From: an uncultured Verrucomicrobiales bacterium
GTDB taxonomy: Bacteria; Verrucomicrobiota; Verrucomicrobiia; Verrucomicrobiales; Akkermansiaceae
Direction: 5' to 3'
Length of the DNA: 23,252 nucleotides
Assembly: GCA_937885815.1 (NCBI GenBank)
Contig: CALABM010000164.1
Span: 1 to 23,252, forward strand
Shown: positions 14,008-21,172 of the stretch, piece by piece
Layout of the letters: each line of letters begins with the position of its first letter
Position numbering within the stretch: position 1 is the stretch's first letter
Notes under the pieces: model-generated
Database searches by the model: none
The model's input: only the letters and a program-made list of their open reading frames with translations
Told to the model about the DNA's origin: nothing
Program-made: the position numbers and the translations under genes

Positions 14008-15882
14008 TCAGAGGGGTTTCTTTTCCTTTCCTGCTTCCTTACCTTCCAGGTAACGGACAAAGCGGGAAACGCCTGCACCATAGCGCGAGGCCAAGCGGTA
14101 ATCCGGCTCGGATTCGTACAGGCGGCCGCAGCTGCGGTTCCACATGAAGAGGAAGTATATCAGCCAACACATAGCCGCTGAAACTACAAGGGCTATAACA
14201 TAGGGTGTGGCTCCTCCGGCCAGTACCCAAGCCTTCACCTCATCTTTCCAGGTAACTTCCTTTACCTTGATTTCCTCTTCAGCCGGCAGGATAACGCGGG
14301 TGACTCTGTGGGCACTGTCCGTATCCAGCGGTGTGAAATTAGCTGAGAGCGGGGTGATGATGCCATGCAGGCAGTGAATGGAGGCCATGAGGCCTTCCAC
14401 GCCGCTGCCGGAGATGGAAATACAGCGCCGCAGGGCTTCCTGCCACTCGCGAATTTGGTCATCCGTGGGCGTGATTTCTCTGTACCCGATATCTATGACG
14501 GGCGGTTCGCCAAGGCAGTACTGGAGCAGCACAGTGTACTGGCCGGGTTCTGCGATATTGCGCACCAGATTGGAGGCTGATACCTCGCAGGGGATTTCCT
14601 GCCCGGCCTTAAAGATGGAGACGTAGATGTGGAATTTCGAGTTGGCGTTCAGCTCGCGGAGAAGGTGGCTGATATCTTCCCGCTCCACATCCGTGAGCAG
14701 CTGCTGAGGGTCACGCAAAGCCGTGCCGTGCGGGCTGAGGTAAAGCCGGCAGTAGCGGCCGGGCACGGTGGTATCACTTTCTTCATTGCCGGTTTCAGCA
14801 CGATTTTTTCCGCCGCGTGAAGAGGTGGAAGTGGTGGCGCTACCGGAGGTACTGCGCTGTTTGCCGCCGGGCATGAGCAGGTTCAACCCGTTCGGCAGGT
14901 TGCCGGACATCAGTTCCGCATAATCCGTGGAGGACCAGCGAGGCTCCACATTGTACCCTGCCGGTACACCCGGTACCACGGGCGGAGCCGGTTCCGGTGC
15001 CGGCTGCGGTGCCGGTGTTTCAGCCGGAGCCTCCGCCGGAGTTTCGGCCGGGGCTTCAGCTGTAGCTTCCGCTGCGGGGGCGGGGGGCTCCTGTGCCTGA
15101 GCATGCGGGGCACAGAGGGCTGCGCCGAGAGTAGCAAAGAGGGCGAGAGATTTCAGCTTGCGCCGAGTATTCTGGCGCAGGGTTTTATTCACCTTGCGGG
15201 TGGCGAGAGCGAGCTGGCCGGCAGCTTTTCTCATGACCAGCTTGAGGGCATTCATGAAAGCGCGCTCTCGGAACTGAAGGCGTGCGCTGATGATGGTGGA
15301 AGTGATTTTATCCGGGTTAATGTAGGGATCCAGCATGTAGCCCCATGTGAAGCAGGCTATTTCCAGCTGCACGTCCAGCACGAGGATAAGCATCCAATCC
15401 TGACGGGTGGGGGGAGGTGTGGGCAGGCAGATATCCCGCAGCCAATCACAGAAGTTTTGCCACGTGCTGCTAATCCAAGAGGGCGTTTCCTCCACCGGGC
15501 GGGCCTCGCCGGGGCGGCGTTCCCGCAGTTCAGCGTCCTCGATGGCGCGCATCTGTTCGCGCTTGCCGAAGGAGGGGTGATGTATGCGGGCGTGGTTCAG
15601 CACCCAGTGAGCATGCGGGCGGAATTCCTGCGGCTGGCCGTGATCCGTGATATACACGCAGAGGGCCACGGGGGAAATGCGGCGCTCTAGCCCGGCCAGA
15701 TAGCGCAGAAGCTCCATGCGCTCTTGGTGCGTGAGTGCACCGGCTTCATCCACCACGCGGGTGAACTCCACATCATTCATGCCGAATACGGAGTCCGCTC
15801 GGGCCATGCCATAACCGCACGCCGGGCACTGTTCTTCAGCACCCGTGTGGATAGTGGCATTGCAGCGTGGACAAATCGGCAC
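14008..15882 (-). CDS. Zinc-ribbon membrane protein with two TPM-like domains
   Basis: This 624-residue protein carries an N-terminal zinc ribbon, ICPRC...QCPAC (Cys 4, 7, 19, 22). A first TPM-like domain (about 31-211) has FTRVVDEAGALTHQERMELL, typical of TPM modules, then a 50-residue insert and the closing strand DWMLILVLDVQLEIA. A hydrophobic segment with a signal-peptide-like end (LALFATLGAALCAPHAQAQ, about 246-264) follows. Next come an Ala/Pro/Glu-rich linker (about 265-311), a second, more diverged TPM-like domain (about 366-491), and a C-terminal membrane helix (about 558-581) with a basic tail. TPM domains occur in membrane-linked proteins, some with phosphatase or repair roles. The GTG start is chosen because it keeps the zinc ribbon and lies 7 bases from a good -10; an ATG at 15933 would lie upstream of that promoter. 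Likely topology: ribbon and first TPM inside, second TPM outside. Confidence 0.8.
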   Translation of the reverse strand: MPICPRCNATIHTGAEEQCPACGYGMARADSVFGMNDVEFTRVVDEAGALTHQERMELLRYLAGLERRISPVALCVYITDHGQPQEFRPHAHWVLNHARIHHPSFGKREQMRAIEDAELRERRPGEARPVEETPSWISSTWQNFCDWLRDICLPTPPPTRQDWMLILVLDVQLEIACFTWGYMLDPYINPDKITSTIISARLQFRERAFMNALKLVMRKAAGQLALATRKVNKTLRQNTRRKLKSLALFATLGAALCAPHAQAQEPPAPAAEATAEAPAETPAEAPAETPAPQPAPEPAPPVVPGVPAGYNVEPRWSSTDYAELMSGNLPNGLNLLMPGGKQRSTSGSATTSTSSRGGKNRAETGNEESDTTVPGRYCRLYLSPHGTALRDPQQLLTDVEREDISHLLRELNANSKFHIYVSIFKAGQEIPCEVSASNLVRNIAEPGQYTVLLQYCLGEPPVIDIGYREITPTDDQIREWQEALRRCISISGSGVEGLMASIHCLHGIITPLSANFTPLDTDSAHRVTRVILPAEEEIKVKEVTWKDEVKAWVLAGGATPYVIALVVSAAMCWLIYFLFMWNRSCGRLYESEPDYRLASRYGAGVSRFVRYLEGKEAGKEKKPL

Positions 15883-15888
15883 GTCCCA

Positions 15889-15917
15889 GTTATAGCTTTT
15901 TTTTGCGTACGTGTGAA
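15889..15917 (-). promoter_or_regulatory. Minus-strand promoter of the TPM gene, apparently leaderless
   Basis: Read on the - strand: -35 TTCACA (15917-15912, 5 of 6), a 17-base spacer containing A8, and -10 TATAAC (15894-15889, 5 of 6). The expected start, about 7 bases past the -10, falls on the G of the GTG start codon at 15882, which would give an mRNA with no leader. Confidence 0.65.
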
Positions 15918-15945
15918 GACAAATCAATGTCATTCTGATGTGTGG

Positions 15946-15972
15946 TTGACATAGGGGGAGAAATGTGATAAA
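15946..15972 (+). promoter_or_regulatory. Promoter of the first ankyrin gene, near-leaderless
   Basis: A perfect TTGACA (15946-15951) lies 15 bases before GATAAA (15967-15972), which is preceded by TG and one base (15964-15966), giving an extended -10. An alternative -10 is TAAACA (15969-15974) at 17 bases but matches less well. Transcription would start at about 15979-15982, and the ATG is at 15982, so the leader is 0-3 bases. A GAGGA just before the ATG is too close to serve as a normal ribosome-binding site. Confidence 0.55.
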
Positions 15973-15981
15973 CACGAGGAT

Positions 15982-16815
15982 ATGAAAACAATTTTCCAAT
16001 CAATGCTTGTGAGTGTGGCGGCGGCCTTGGGCGTGAGTGCGTACCCGGCGCCGTCACATCTGGAGGGGGCTGTGGTGGTGCTGGATTATACGCAGGCAGA
16101 GTTCTGTACGGATATCATGGATGAAGGTTCCAGCGGCTGGGTGAGTTATGAACAGGCCCGGCGGAATGTACGTGGAGCCGGCGAGGCTTTCTCCACCGGT
16201 GCCGTGCAGATTAAGGCCTCCCGCCGTCTGCTGCCTATTACTTCTCCCGGGCAGGGCGGGGTATACACTTACACCTGCAAAGGGGGGGATACCGGTGAGA
16301 TAGATGTGAATATGTGGCAGGCTCAGCAAGTGGACGTGGCACGTGGTATCACACTCACCTTTACTTCCCCCACCACAGCGGTGGCTACGGAAGGCATTTA
16401 CCACGGTAATTATGCCGGGCGCGTGCGCAATATTCGCGTGACGATTCAGGGCGGGGCTTCCGGCAGTGCAGCTGCGGCTACTCCTTCCACGCAGAATGCC
16501 GAGTTGGAGCGGATGGTGAATGAGCTGAAATCCCGACGCTGCCGGAATGCTACGGAGCGACTTTACAAGGAGCGTTTGCTCACCCTGCTGCCTCTCATTG
16601 CCCGCACGGGGAACGTGAATATTACCACCGCTGAAACGCGTGGCAACACGGCTCTGCATTATGCCTGTGGCCTGAGCCATGTGGAGCTGGTGCGCTGGCT
16701 GGTAAATCATGGAGCGAATGTGAACGCCCGCACGCAGCGCGGTGCCATTCCGGCTGATTGTGTGAGCGGGGCAAATGCCGCGGCAATTAACGCTATTCTG
16801 CGCGGTGCGCGCTAA
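15982..16815 (+). CDS. Secreted ankyrin-repeat protein, paralog 1
   Basis: This 277-residue exported protein has a signal peptide (MKTIFQSMLVSVAAALGVSA, cut before YPAP). A beta-rich domain follows (about 25-155), containing VVVLDYTQAE near its start and ITLTFTSPTTAVATEG near its end. Then come an Ala/Ser linker, a helical Arg/Leu-rich segment (ATERLYKERLLTLLPLI), and one clear ankyrin repeat (NTALHYACGLSHVELVRWL, then NHGANVNAR) plus a degenerate one to the C-terminus (about 220-277). Ankyrin repeats bind proteins, so a binding or scaffold role in the periplasm is likely; no enzyme motif is seen. The next gene, 52 bases downstream, is a paralog with the same order of parts. No ribosome-binding site at a usable distance. 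Confidence 0.85.
   Translation: MKTIFQSMLVSVAAALGVSAYPAPSHLEGAVVVLDYTQAEFCTDIMDEGSSGWVSYEQARRNVRGAGEAFSTGAVQIKASRRLLPITSPGQGGVYTYTCKGGDTGEIDVNMWQAQQVDVARGITLTFTSPTTAVATEGIYHGNYAGRVRNIRVTIQGGASGSAAAATPSTQNAELERMVNELKSRRCRNATERLYKERLLTLLPLIARTGNVNITTAETRGNTALHYACGLSHVELVRWLVNHGANVNARTQRGAIPADCVSGANAAAINAILRGAR
16651..16733 (+). repeat. 83-bp block shared by the two ankyrin paralogs, copy 1
   Basis: Codes for the ankyrin repeat. Aligned without gaps to 17528-17610 it matches at 70 of 83 bases by my count, including a run around GCTGGCTGGTAAATCATGG. The upstream halves of the two genes are far more diverged. Confidence 0.85.
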
Positions 16816-16867
16816 ATACATTAGATAATCCCTCAACCTCTTAATAGAAGATTCTATCAATACAACC

Positions 16868-17692
16868 ATGAAAACAAGTATTACTCTACTCGCACTCTTA
16901 GCCACATGCAGCACAGCGTTTGCTGCTCATCCTGCACCCGTTTCCATGGGCGGAAAACTGGTGGTGGTGAACTTTTACTCGGCACAGGAAGCCCGCTCTG
17001 AGAGCGGTGAGAGACCGGATGCATGGAATGAATGCAGAGTCACTTCCATGATGATGCAGTTCCCTGCGGGAGGGGGCAATGAATACCGCTACCAACTGCA
17101 GGAGCAAACGCCGGAATCCCCTTGGCCTCCGGTAAAGGTCACATACATTCCGGAGGATTCCTGCATCCAAATCACCGGCAATGACATGCATGTGCAGGTA
17201 ACTCTCACTTTCAATTCATCTCAAAAGGGCACGGCGAGCATTGAATGGCACGACGAGGGCGGCTCCTGGTATATTCGTGGGGCCGAGTTTAGCGTAAGCA
17301 AAAGCACCTCAAAGGCAGGGCTTCTCACCATGCCGAATGCGGAAGAAACTGATGGTGCTGTGCAAAGTGTAGATGACGGCTTGGGCGCTCTGGTGCGTGA
17401 GCTTGAAGCACGCACATACTCAACCGCCGTGGAGCGCTTGTACCAGAGGCGCTTGCTCACCGTCCTGCCTCAAATTATGGAGGGAGCTCCTATAGATACC
17501 ATCATTCCCAATGCCAATGGTACTACGGCCCTGCATAACGCCTGCGGGCTTAGTCATGTAGAGCTGGTACGCTGGCTGGTAAATCATGGGGCGAATGTGC
17601 GTGCCCGCACCGCTAGAGGAGCTACTGTAGCTGACTGTGTGGGCGGGCGAAACGCCGCTGCGATTAATGCTATTCTGCGCAGCGCGCGCTGA
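16868..17692 (+). CDS. Secreted ankyrin-repeat protein, paralog 2
   Basis: This 274-residue exported protein has a signal peptide (MKTSITLLALLATCSTAFA, cut before AHPAP). It repeats the layout of the gene before it: a beta-rich domain (about 25-150) with KLVVVNFYSAQE at its start and VQVTLTFNSSQKGTASIEW near its end; a Ser/Asp-rich linker; a helix (AVERLYQRRLLTVLPQI); and an ankyrin repeat (TTALHNACGLSHVELVRWL) with the same C-terminal ending (AAAINAILRSAR). The ankyrin half is nearly identical to paralog 1, whereas the beta domain keeps only scattered positions. It lies 52 bases after paralog 1 with no terminator between, and a strong terminator follows, so the two probably form one transcript. 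Confidence 0.85.
   Translation: MKTSITLLALLATCSTAFAAHPAPVSMGGKLVVVNFYSAQEARSESGERPDAWNECRVTSMMMQFPAGGGNEYRYQLQEQTPESPWPPVKVTYIPEDSCIQITGNDMHVQVTLTFNSSQKGTASIEWHDEGGSWYIRGAEFSVSKSTSKAGLLTMPNAEETDGAVQSVDDGLGALVRELEARTYSTAVERLYQRRLLTVLPQIMEGAPIDTIIPNANGTTALHNACGLSHVELVRWLVNHGANVRARTARGATVADCVGGRNAAAINAILRSAR
17528..17610 (+). repeat. 83-bp block shared by the two ankyrin paralogs, copy 2
   Basis: Counterpart of 16651-16733. Most differences are third-position changes; only the Tyr/Asn and Asn/Arg codons differ in meaning. Confidence 0.85.
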
Positions 17693-17724
17693 GTAGGGGA
17701 ATATTGTATGTGCCTGTGAATCAG

Positions 17725-17757
17725 CACCGGTGCAGCATGGGCTGCACCGGTGTTTTG
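17725..17757 (+). terminator. Terminator after the ankyrin pair
   Basis: A perfect 12-bp stem, CACCGGTGCAGC (17725-17736) with GCTGCACCGGTG (17741-17752), has a 4-base loop ATGG and is followed by TTTTGTCGTTTC. This is the longest perfect terminator stem in the window. Confidence 0.92.
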
Positions 17758-17940
17758 TCGTTTCTTTTTCATAGAAAATGTGGCAGTTGGGGGAAATATT
17801 CTTTACATCGGAGCGTATAAATGTTAGCTTTATAGGGAAGAGGGTATAGCTCCTGATTATTATGTGTGGTCATGAGGCAAAATGTTCCCATCACATAAGC
17901 TTCCGGAGGGTAAAAAAACTCTTAAATATCAGCGAATAAA

Positions 17941-19098
17941 ATGAGAATTAGCTACACAACGTCTCTTATTCTGGCACCGGCACTTGTAGCCGTTGTGCAA
18001 GCTGCTTCGGTGAGTGATTTGGAGCAGGCTGTACGGCGCGGAGATAGTCTGATTCGTATTGAGAAGATGATACGAGGCGGTATCAGCCCGGATAGTGAAG
18101 TGACTTTAGTGCCCGGGCGCCGTGCTCCGCTTCTTTGTGCTCTGGTGGATGATGAGCTGCATGGCTATGGTGAGCGTGAGGCTGTAGATTTGCCGTATGG
18201 CCCGGCTGAAGCTGTACAGATGCTGCTGAAGATGGGTGCCACACCGAATGTGCGAGATGCTCAGGGCCGCACGGCTCTGCACTATACTTCTCATGCGCTG
18301 GCTCAGCATTACTTGCTGGAGGCCGGTACGAACCCGCAGTTGCCGGATAACAATGGGCAGCTGCCTGAGGTGCCCGAGGCTGAGGGAATAGCCACAGAAG
18401 GTGCACCCACCGGTGATGATGAGACTGACGGCATGACGCCTGAGCAAATACGTGAGCTGGGGGTGGACTATGCGGAAGGCCGCAACGGCTGCGCTGTTGA
18501 CACCGCCCGTGCCATTGAGCTTTATGAGCAGGCCGCTGCTGCCGGGGATTCCAAGGCGGCCCGCTGGATGGGCTGGCGGTACCGCCAAGGCAGGGGAGTG
18601 ATCCGTGACCGCGCTCGCTCGAACTACTATTTTTCACTGGCCGCTGCTGCGGGAGACCGCGCTGCTTATGATGCTATGGATAATCTTGCCCCGGAGAGCG
18701 TGGCGGGCATGCAGCTTTCCTTTTGTTGCACCTCCGAACAGGTGGTGCAGGCTGTTGGCACCCGCGAGGAGGAAATGTACCAATTCCTTACTCCCGGAAG
18801 TGAGGAAGCTTATACCGTGGCATGGCAGGGCGGCAATCAGGGTGAAAAGACGGAGAATGAGGATGGCTGTTGCACCGAAATCTCATGGTCCTACACTCGC
18901 ACGAGCAAGAATACTGCCCGTGTCACCTACTCCTTTTCCTTCTCTCACGGAAGCTATCCTGATATGTGGTACGAACGCAGTTTCGACCTCACCTTTAGCT
19001 CTCCCACCGGAGGAACGGCTACCTGTACTGTGACAGGTAAGCCAACAACTATCTGGGCAGAAAAAATCATTTATACCGGTTCTTTCTCCCTGAACTAA
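17941..19098 (+). CDS. Secreted ankyrin/Sel1-repeat protein with C-terminal beta domain
   Basis: This 385-residue exported protein has a signal peptide (MRISYTTSLILAPALVAVVQA, roughly). Ankyrin-like repeats occupy about 24-140 (VSDLEQAVRRGDSLIRIEK; AVQMLLKMGATPNVRDAQGR; TALHYTSHALAQHYLLEAG). An acidic linker precedes two Sel1-like repeats (about 170-245: ARAIELYEQAAAAGDSKAAR, GWRYRQGRGV). A beta-rich C-terminal domain (about 255-385) ends with FDLTFSSPTGGTATCTVTG. That last stretch resembles the LTF-S-x-TA signature in the N-terminal domain of the two upstream ankyrin genes, so the same module seems to have moved from the front to the back. Repeats of both kinds mediate protein binding. The roughly 180 bases before it carry no clear promoter. 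The TMEM43-like gene follows after 46 bases. Confidence 0.85.
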   Translation: MRISYTTSLILAPALVAVVQAASVSDLEQAVRRGDSLIRIEKMIRGGISPDSEVTLVPGRRAPLLCALVDDELHGYGEREAVDLPYGPAEAVQMLLKMGATPNVRDAQGRTALHYTSHALAQHYLLEAGTNPQLPDNNGQLPEVPEAEGIATEGAPTGDDETDGMTPEQIRELGVDYAEGRNGCAVDTARAIELYEQAAAAGDSKAARWMGWRYRQGRGVIRDRARSNYYFSLAAAAGDRAAYDAMDNLAPESVAGMQLSFCCTSEQVVQAVGTREEEMYQFLTPGSEEAYTVAWQGGNQGEKTENEDGCCTEISWSYTRTSKNTARVTYSFSFSHGSYPDMWYERSFDLTFSSPTGGTATCTVTGKPTTIWAEKIIYTGSFSLN

Positions 19099-19144
19099 TC
19101 CCGCTGCTTGCAGCAATTACTAACACCAAACTCGATATAAAACA

Positions 19145-20872
19145 ATGTCTGTAGAAGTTACAACCGAAAGCTGGGGCAGCCGCCTCGGCAACTCCTTTAA
19201 GGGAGTTCTTATCGGTGGTGTTCTGTTCCTGGCCGGCATTCCCCTGCTGTTCTGGAACGAAGGCCGCGCCGTGAAGACAGCCCAAGCGCTCGAAGAGGGC
19301 GAGGCTGCCTGTGTGGAAGTGAAGGATATCACCACCATTAACCCCGCTAATGAGGGCAAGTTGGTGCACATGACCGGTATGGCCTCCACTCAGGAAACGC
19401 TGATGGACCCCCTGTTCAATTGCGTGAGTCTGAATGCCATTCGCCTCACCCGCAAGGTAGAATACTACCAGTGGGTAGAGAGCTCCTCCACGCGTGAAGA
19501 AAAGAATGTGGGTGGTTCCGTGACGAAGACCACCACCTATTCTTACTCCGCTCAGTGGTCCAGCACCCCTGTGGATAGCTCCAAGTTCCATGATCCTGCC
19601 TATCGCGGCCTTAACACGGTGGCATATCCTGTGACAACCGGTACCGGCCTGAATGGTGCTAATGCTACGGTGAATGCCACAATGGTGAACTTTGGCGCCT
19701 TCATGCTTTCTCCGTCTCAAATCTCCAGCATCAGCGGTAACCAGCCTGTACCTCTTGCTAATGTGCAGTGGCCTGCAGACCTGACTGGCCGCATCACCGT
19801 GCAGGATACTGCCGGTGTTGTCTACATTGGCCATCCCGTAGGTTATGTGGCACCTGCCGCTCCCGGCCAGCCTGTACAGCCCGGCATGCAGCCCGGTATG
19901 CAGCCTGCCATGCAGCAGTACGCTCCTCAGCTGCCCATCTCTACTGTGGTGAATATCCCCGATGAGCCCGGCAAGCAGCTTAACCTGATTCAGAATGGCA
20001 ATTTCATGTATGTGCAGGCCTCTCTCGGCACCCTGTATCCTGCCGTGCTGCAGCCGAATGGCACATACATGGTTTCCAAGCCGAACGGCGCCACCACGGT
20101 GGCCACTCCTGTTCCCATGTCCACTCCCATTGCCACCATGTCCCAGCCCGTACAGGGTACCGCTCAGGTGGGCAATATGGGTATGATGAATGTGGTATGC
20201 GTCGGCGACAAGGCATACATCTGCATGCCTGATGGTTCCCTGCAGCACATCACGCTGCTGAATGGCCGCTATGCTATCCAGTACAACGGCTGGCAGACCG
20301 TGCAGATTACTCTGCCCACTCCCGGCCAGCCCGGCATGGCTCCTGCCGGTGCCGCTACGGCTACAGTTACCGGCACGGCTAATCCCGCTGCTCCTGTGGT
20401 GGGTGATGTACGCATCACTTGGACTTATGTTCCTGCTACCGCCACTGTTTCCCTTGTGTCTAAGCAGACCGGTAACACCTTCACTTCCTACACTGCCGAG
20501 AACGGCTATGAGGTGGACCTCCTGCAGACAGGCACCGTGGATAAGGCCGGCATGTTCGCCGATGCTCATGCTTCCAACAACATGATGACTTGGATTCTGC
20601 GCTTCGTGGGCTGGCTGATGATGTTCATCGGTCTCAAGATGATTTTCAACCCGCTCTCCGTGCTGGGTGATGTGCTGCCCATTCTGGGCAATATCCTGGA
20701 GTTCGGTACCGGCATCATTGCCTTCTTCATCTCCGCCATCACGGCTCTGGTAGTTATCGCTATTGCCTGGCTGTTCTATCGCCCGGTTATCGGCATCATC
20801 CTGCTGGCCCTTGCCATCGTTCTTCTTGTGATGCTTATCAAGAAGAAGAAAGCTGCCGCCGCAGCCAAGTAA
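19145..20872 (+). CDS. TMEM43-family (DUF1625) membrane protein with a duplicated inserted module
   Basis: This 575-residue integral membrane protein has the TMEM43 layout: one N-terminal membrane segment (GVLIGGVLFLAGIPLLFWNE, about 20-39) with the typical NEGRAVKTAQALEEG after it, a large extracytoplasmic domain, and three to four membrane helices near the C-terminus (about 480-568), ending in a KKKK/Ala-rich tail. TMEM43 (LUMA) is known from eukaryotic inner nuclear membranes; bacterial relatives have no settled role. Unusual: residues about 234-415 form a Pro/Gln/Gly/Met-rich region containing PGMQPGMQPAMQQ and two similar units of about 45 residues. Unit A runs from about 283 (NGNFMYVQASLGTLYPAVLQ, then NGTY) and unit B from about 350 (VCVGDKAYICMPDGSLQHIT, then NGRY). 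It lies 46 bases after the ankyrin/Sel1 gene. Confidence 0.85.
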   Translation: MSVEVTTESWGSRLGNSFKGVLIGGVLFLAGIPLLFWNEGRAVKTAQALEEGEAACVEVKDITTINPANEGKLVHMTGMASTQETLMDPLFNCVSLNAIRLTRKVEYYQWVESSSTREEKNVGGSVTKTTTYSYSAQWSSTPVDSSKFHDPAYRGLNTVAYPVTTGTGLNGANATVNATMVNFGAFMLSPSQISSISGNQPVPLANVQWPADLTGRITVQDTAGVVYIGHPVGYVAPAAPGQPVQPGMQPGMQPAMQQYAPQLPISTVVNIPDEPGKQLNLIQNGNFMYVQASLGTLYPAVLQPNGTYMVSKPNGATTVATPVPMSTPIATMSQPVQGTAQVGNMGMMNVVCVGDKAYICMPDGSLQHITLLNGRYAIQYNGWQTVQITLPTPGQPGMAPAGAATATVTGTANPAAPVVGDVRITWTYVPATATVSLVSKQTGNTFTSYTAENGYEVDLLQTGTVDKAGMFADAHASNNMMTWILRFVGWLMMFIGLKMIFNPLSVLGDVLPILGNILEFGTGIIAFFISAITALVVIAIAWLFYRPVIGIILLALAIVLLVMLIKKKKAAAAAK

Positions 20873-20896
20873 ACCAACAGCTGAAATCAATTATAA

Positions 20897-20926
20897 GCGG
20901 GGTGCTTCGGCGCCCCGCATCATTTC
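20897..20926 (+). terminator. Terminator after the TMEM43-like gene
   Basis: A 9-bp stem, GCGGGGTGC (20897-20905) with GCGCCCCGC (20910-20918), has one G-T pair and a TTCG tetraloop closed by C-G, a very stable hairpin type. The T-tract after it is poor (ATCATTTCTG). Confidence 0.8.
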
Positions 20927-20953
20927 TGAATCCTTACTCACACACACAGGCAT

Positions 20954-21148
20954 ATGCTGGTATATGTCAATGATACGCCGGTGACTATTTTCAGCGGAGC
21001 TGTGGCAATGGATGCCGTACGCCGCTACTGTACTGATACGCACACCCCCCTTCCGACCGGCGAGCTGTATGATGCCTGGGGAAATGTGATAGCGGCGGAT
21101 AGCCCTATGAGTGAGCAGCGCCGCGTCTATACCGCACTTCCTTCCTAA
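20954..21148 (+). CDS. Small hypothetical protein upstream of the 5'-nucleotidase gene
   Basis: A 64-residue soluble protein: MLVYVNDTPVTIFSGAVAMD, a helix (AVRRYC), then ELYDAWGNVIAADSPMSEQ and a short strand RRVYTAL. The strand-helix-strand order and the D-x-G/W-N turn recall small beta-grasp (ubiquitin-like) proteins, but this is a weak structural impression with no diagnostic C-terminal Gly-Gly. No signal peptide. It ends 24 bases before the 5'-nucleotidase gene, so the two are probably cotranscribed. No clear ribosome-binding site. The function is unknown. Confidence 0.65.
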   Translation: MLVYVNDTPVTIFSGAVAMDAVRRYCTDTHTPLPTGELYDAWGNVIAADSPMSEQRRVYTALPS

Positions 21149-21172
21149 TCTTTTTTATTCTCTGATTTTTCT

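Noticed and set aside
15883..15999. Longer starts for the minus-strand TPM gene (ATG at 15999 or 15933)
   Set aside because: Both would lie upstream of the TTCACA/TATAAC promoter and add residues of no recognisable type; the one at 15999 also overlaps the divergent gene.
19067..20890. A 607-codon open frame on the - strand across the TMEM43-like gene
   Set aside because: It mirrors the + strand gene, has a His/Gly-rich composition typical of antisense frames in GC-rich DNA, and has no promoter or homologous motif. The + strand frame has family features and membrane segments.
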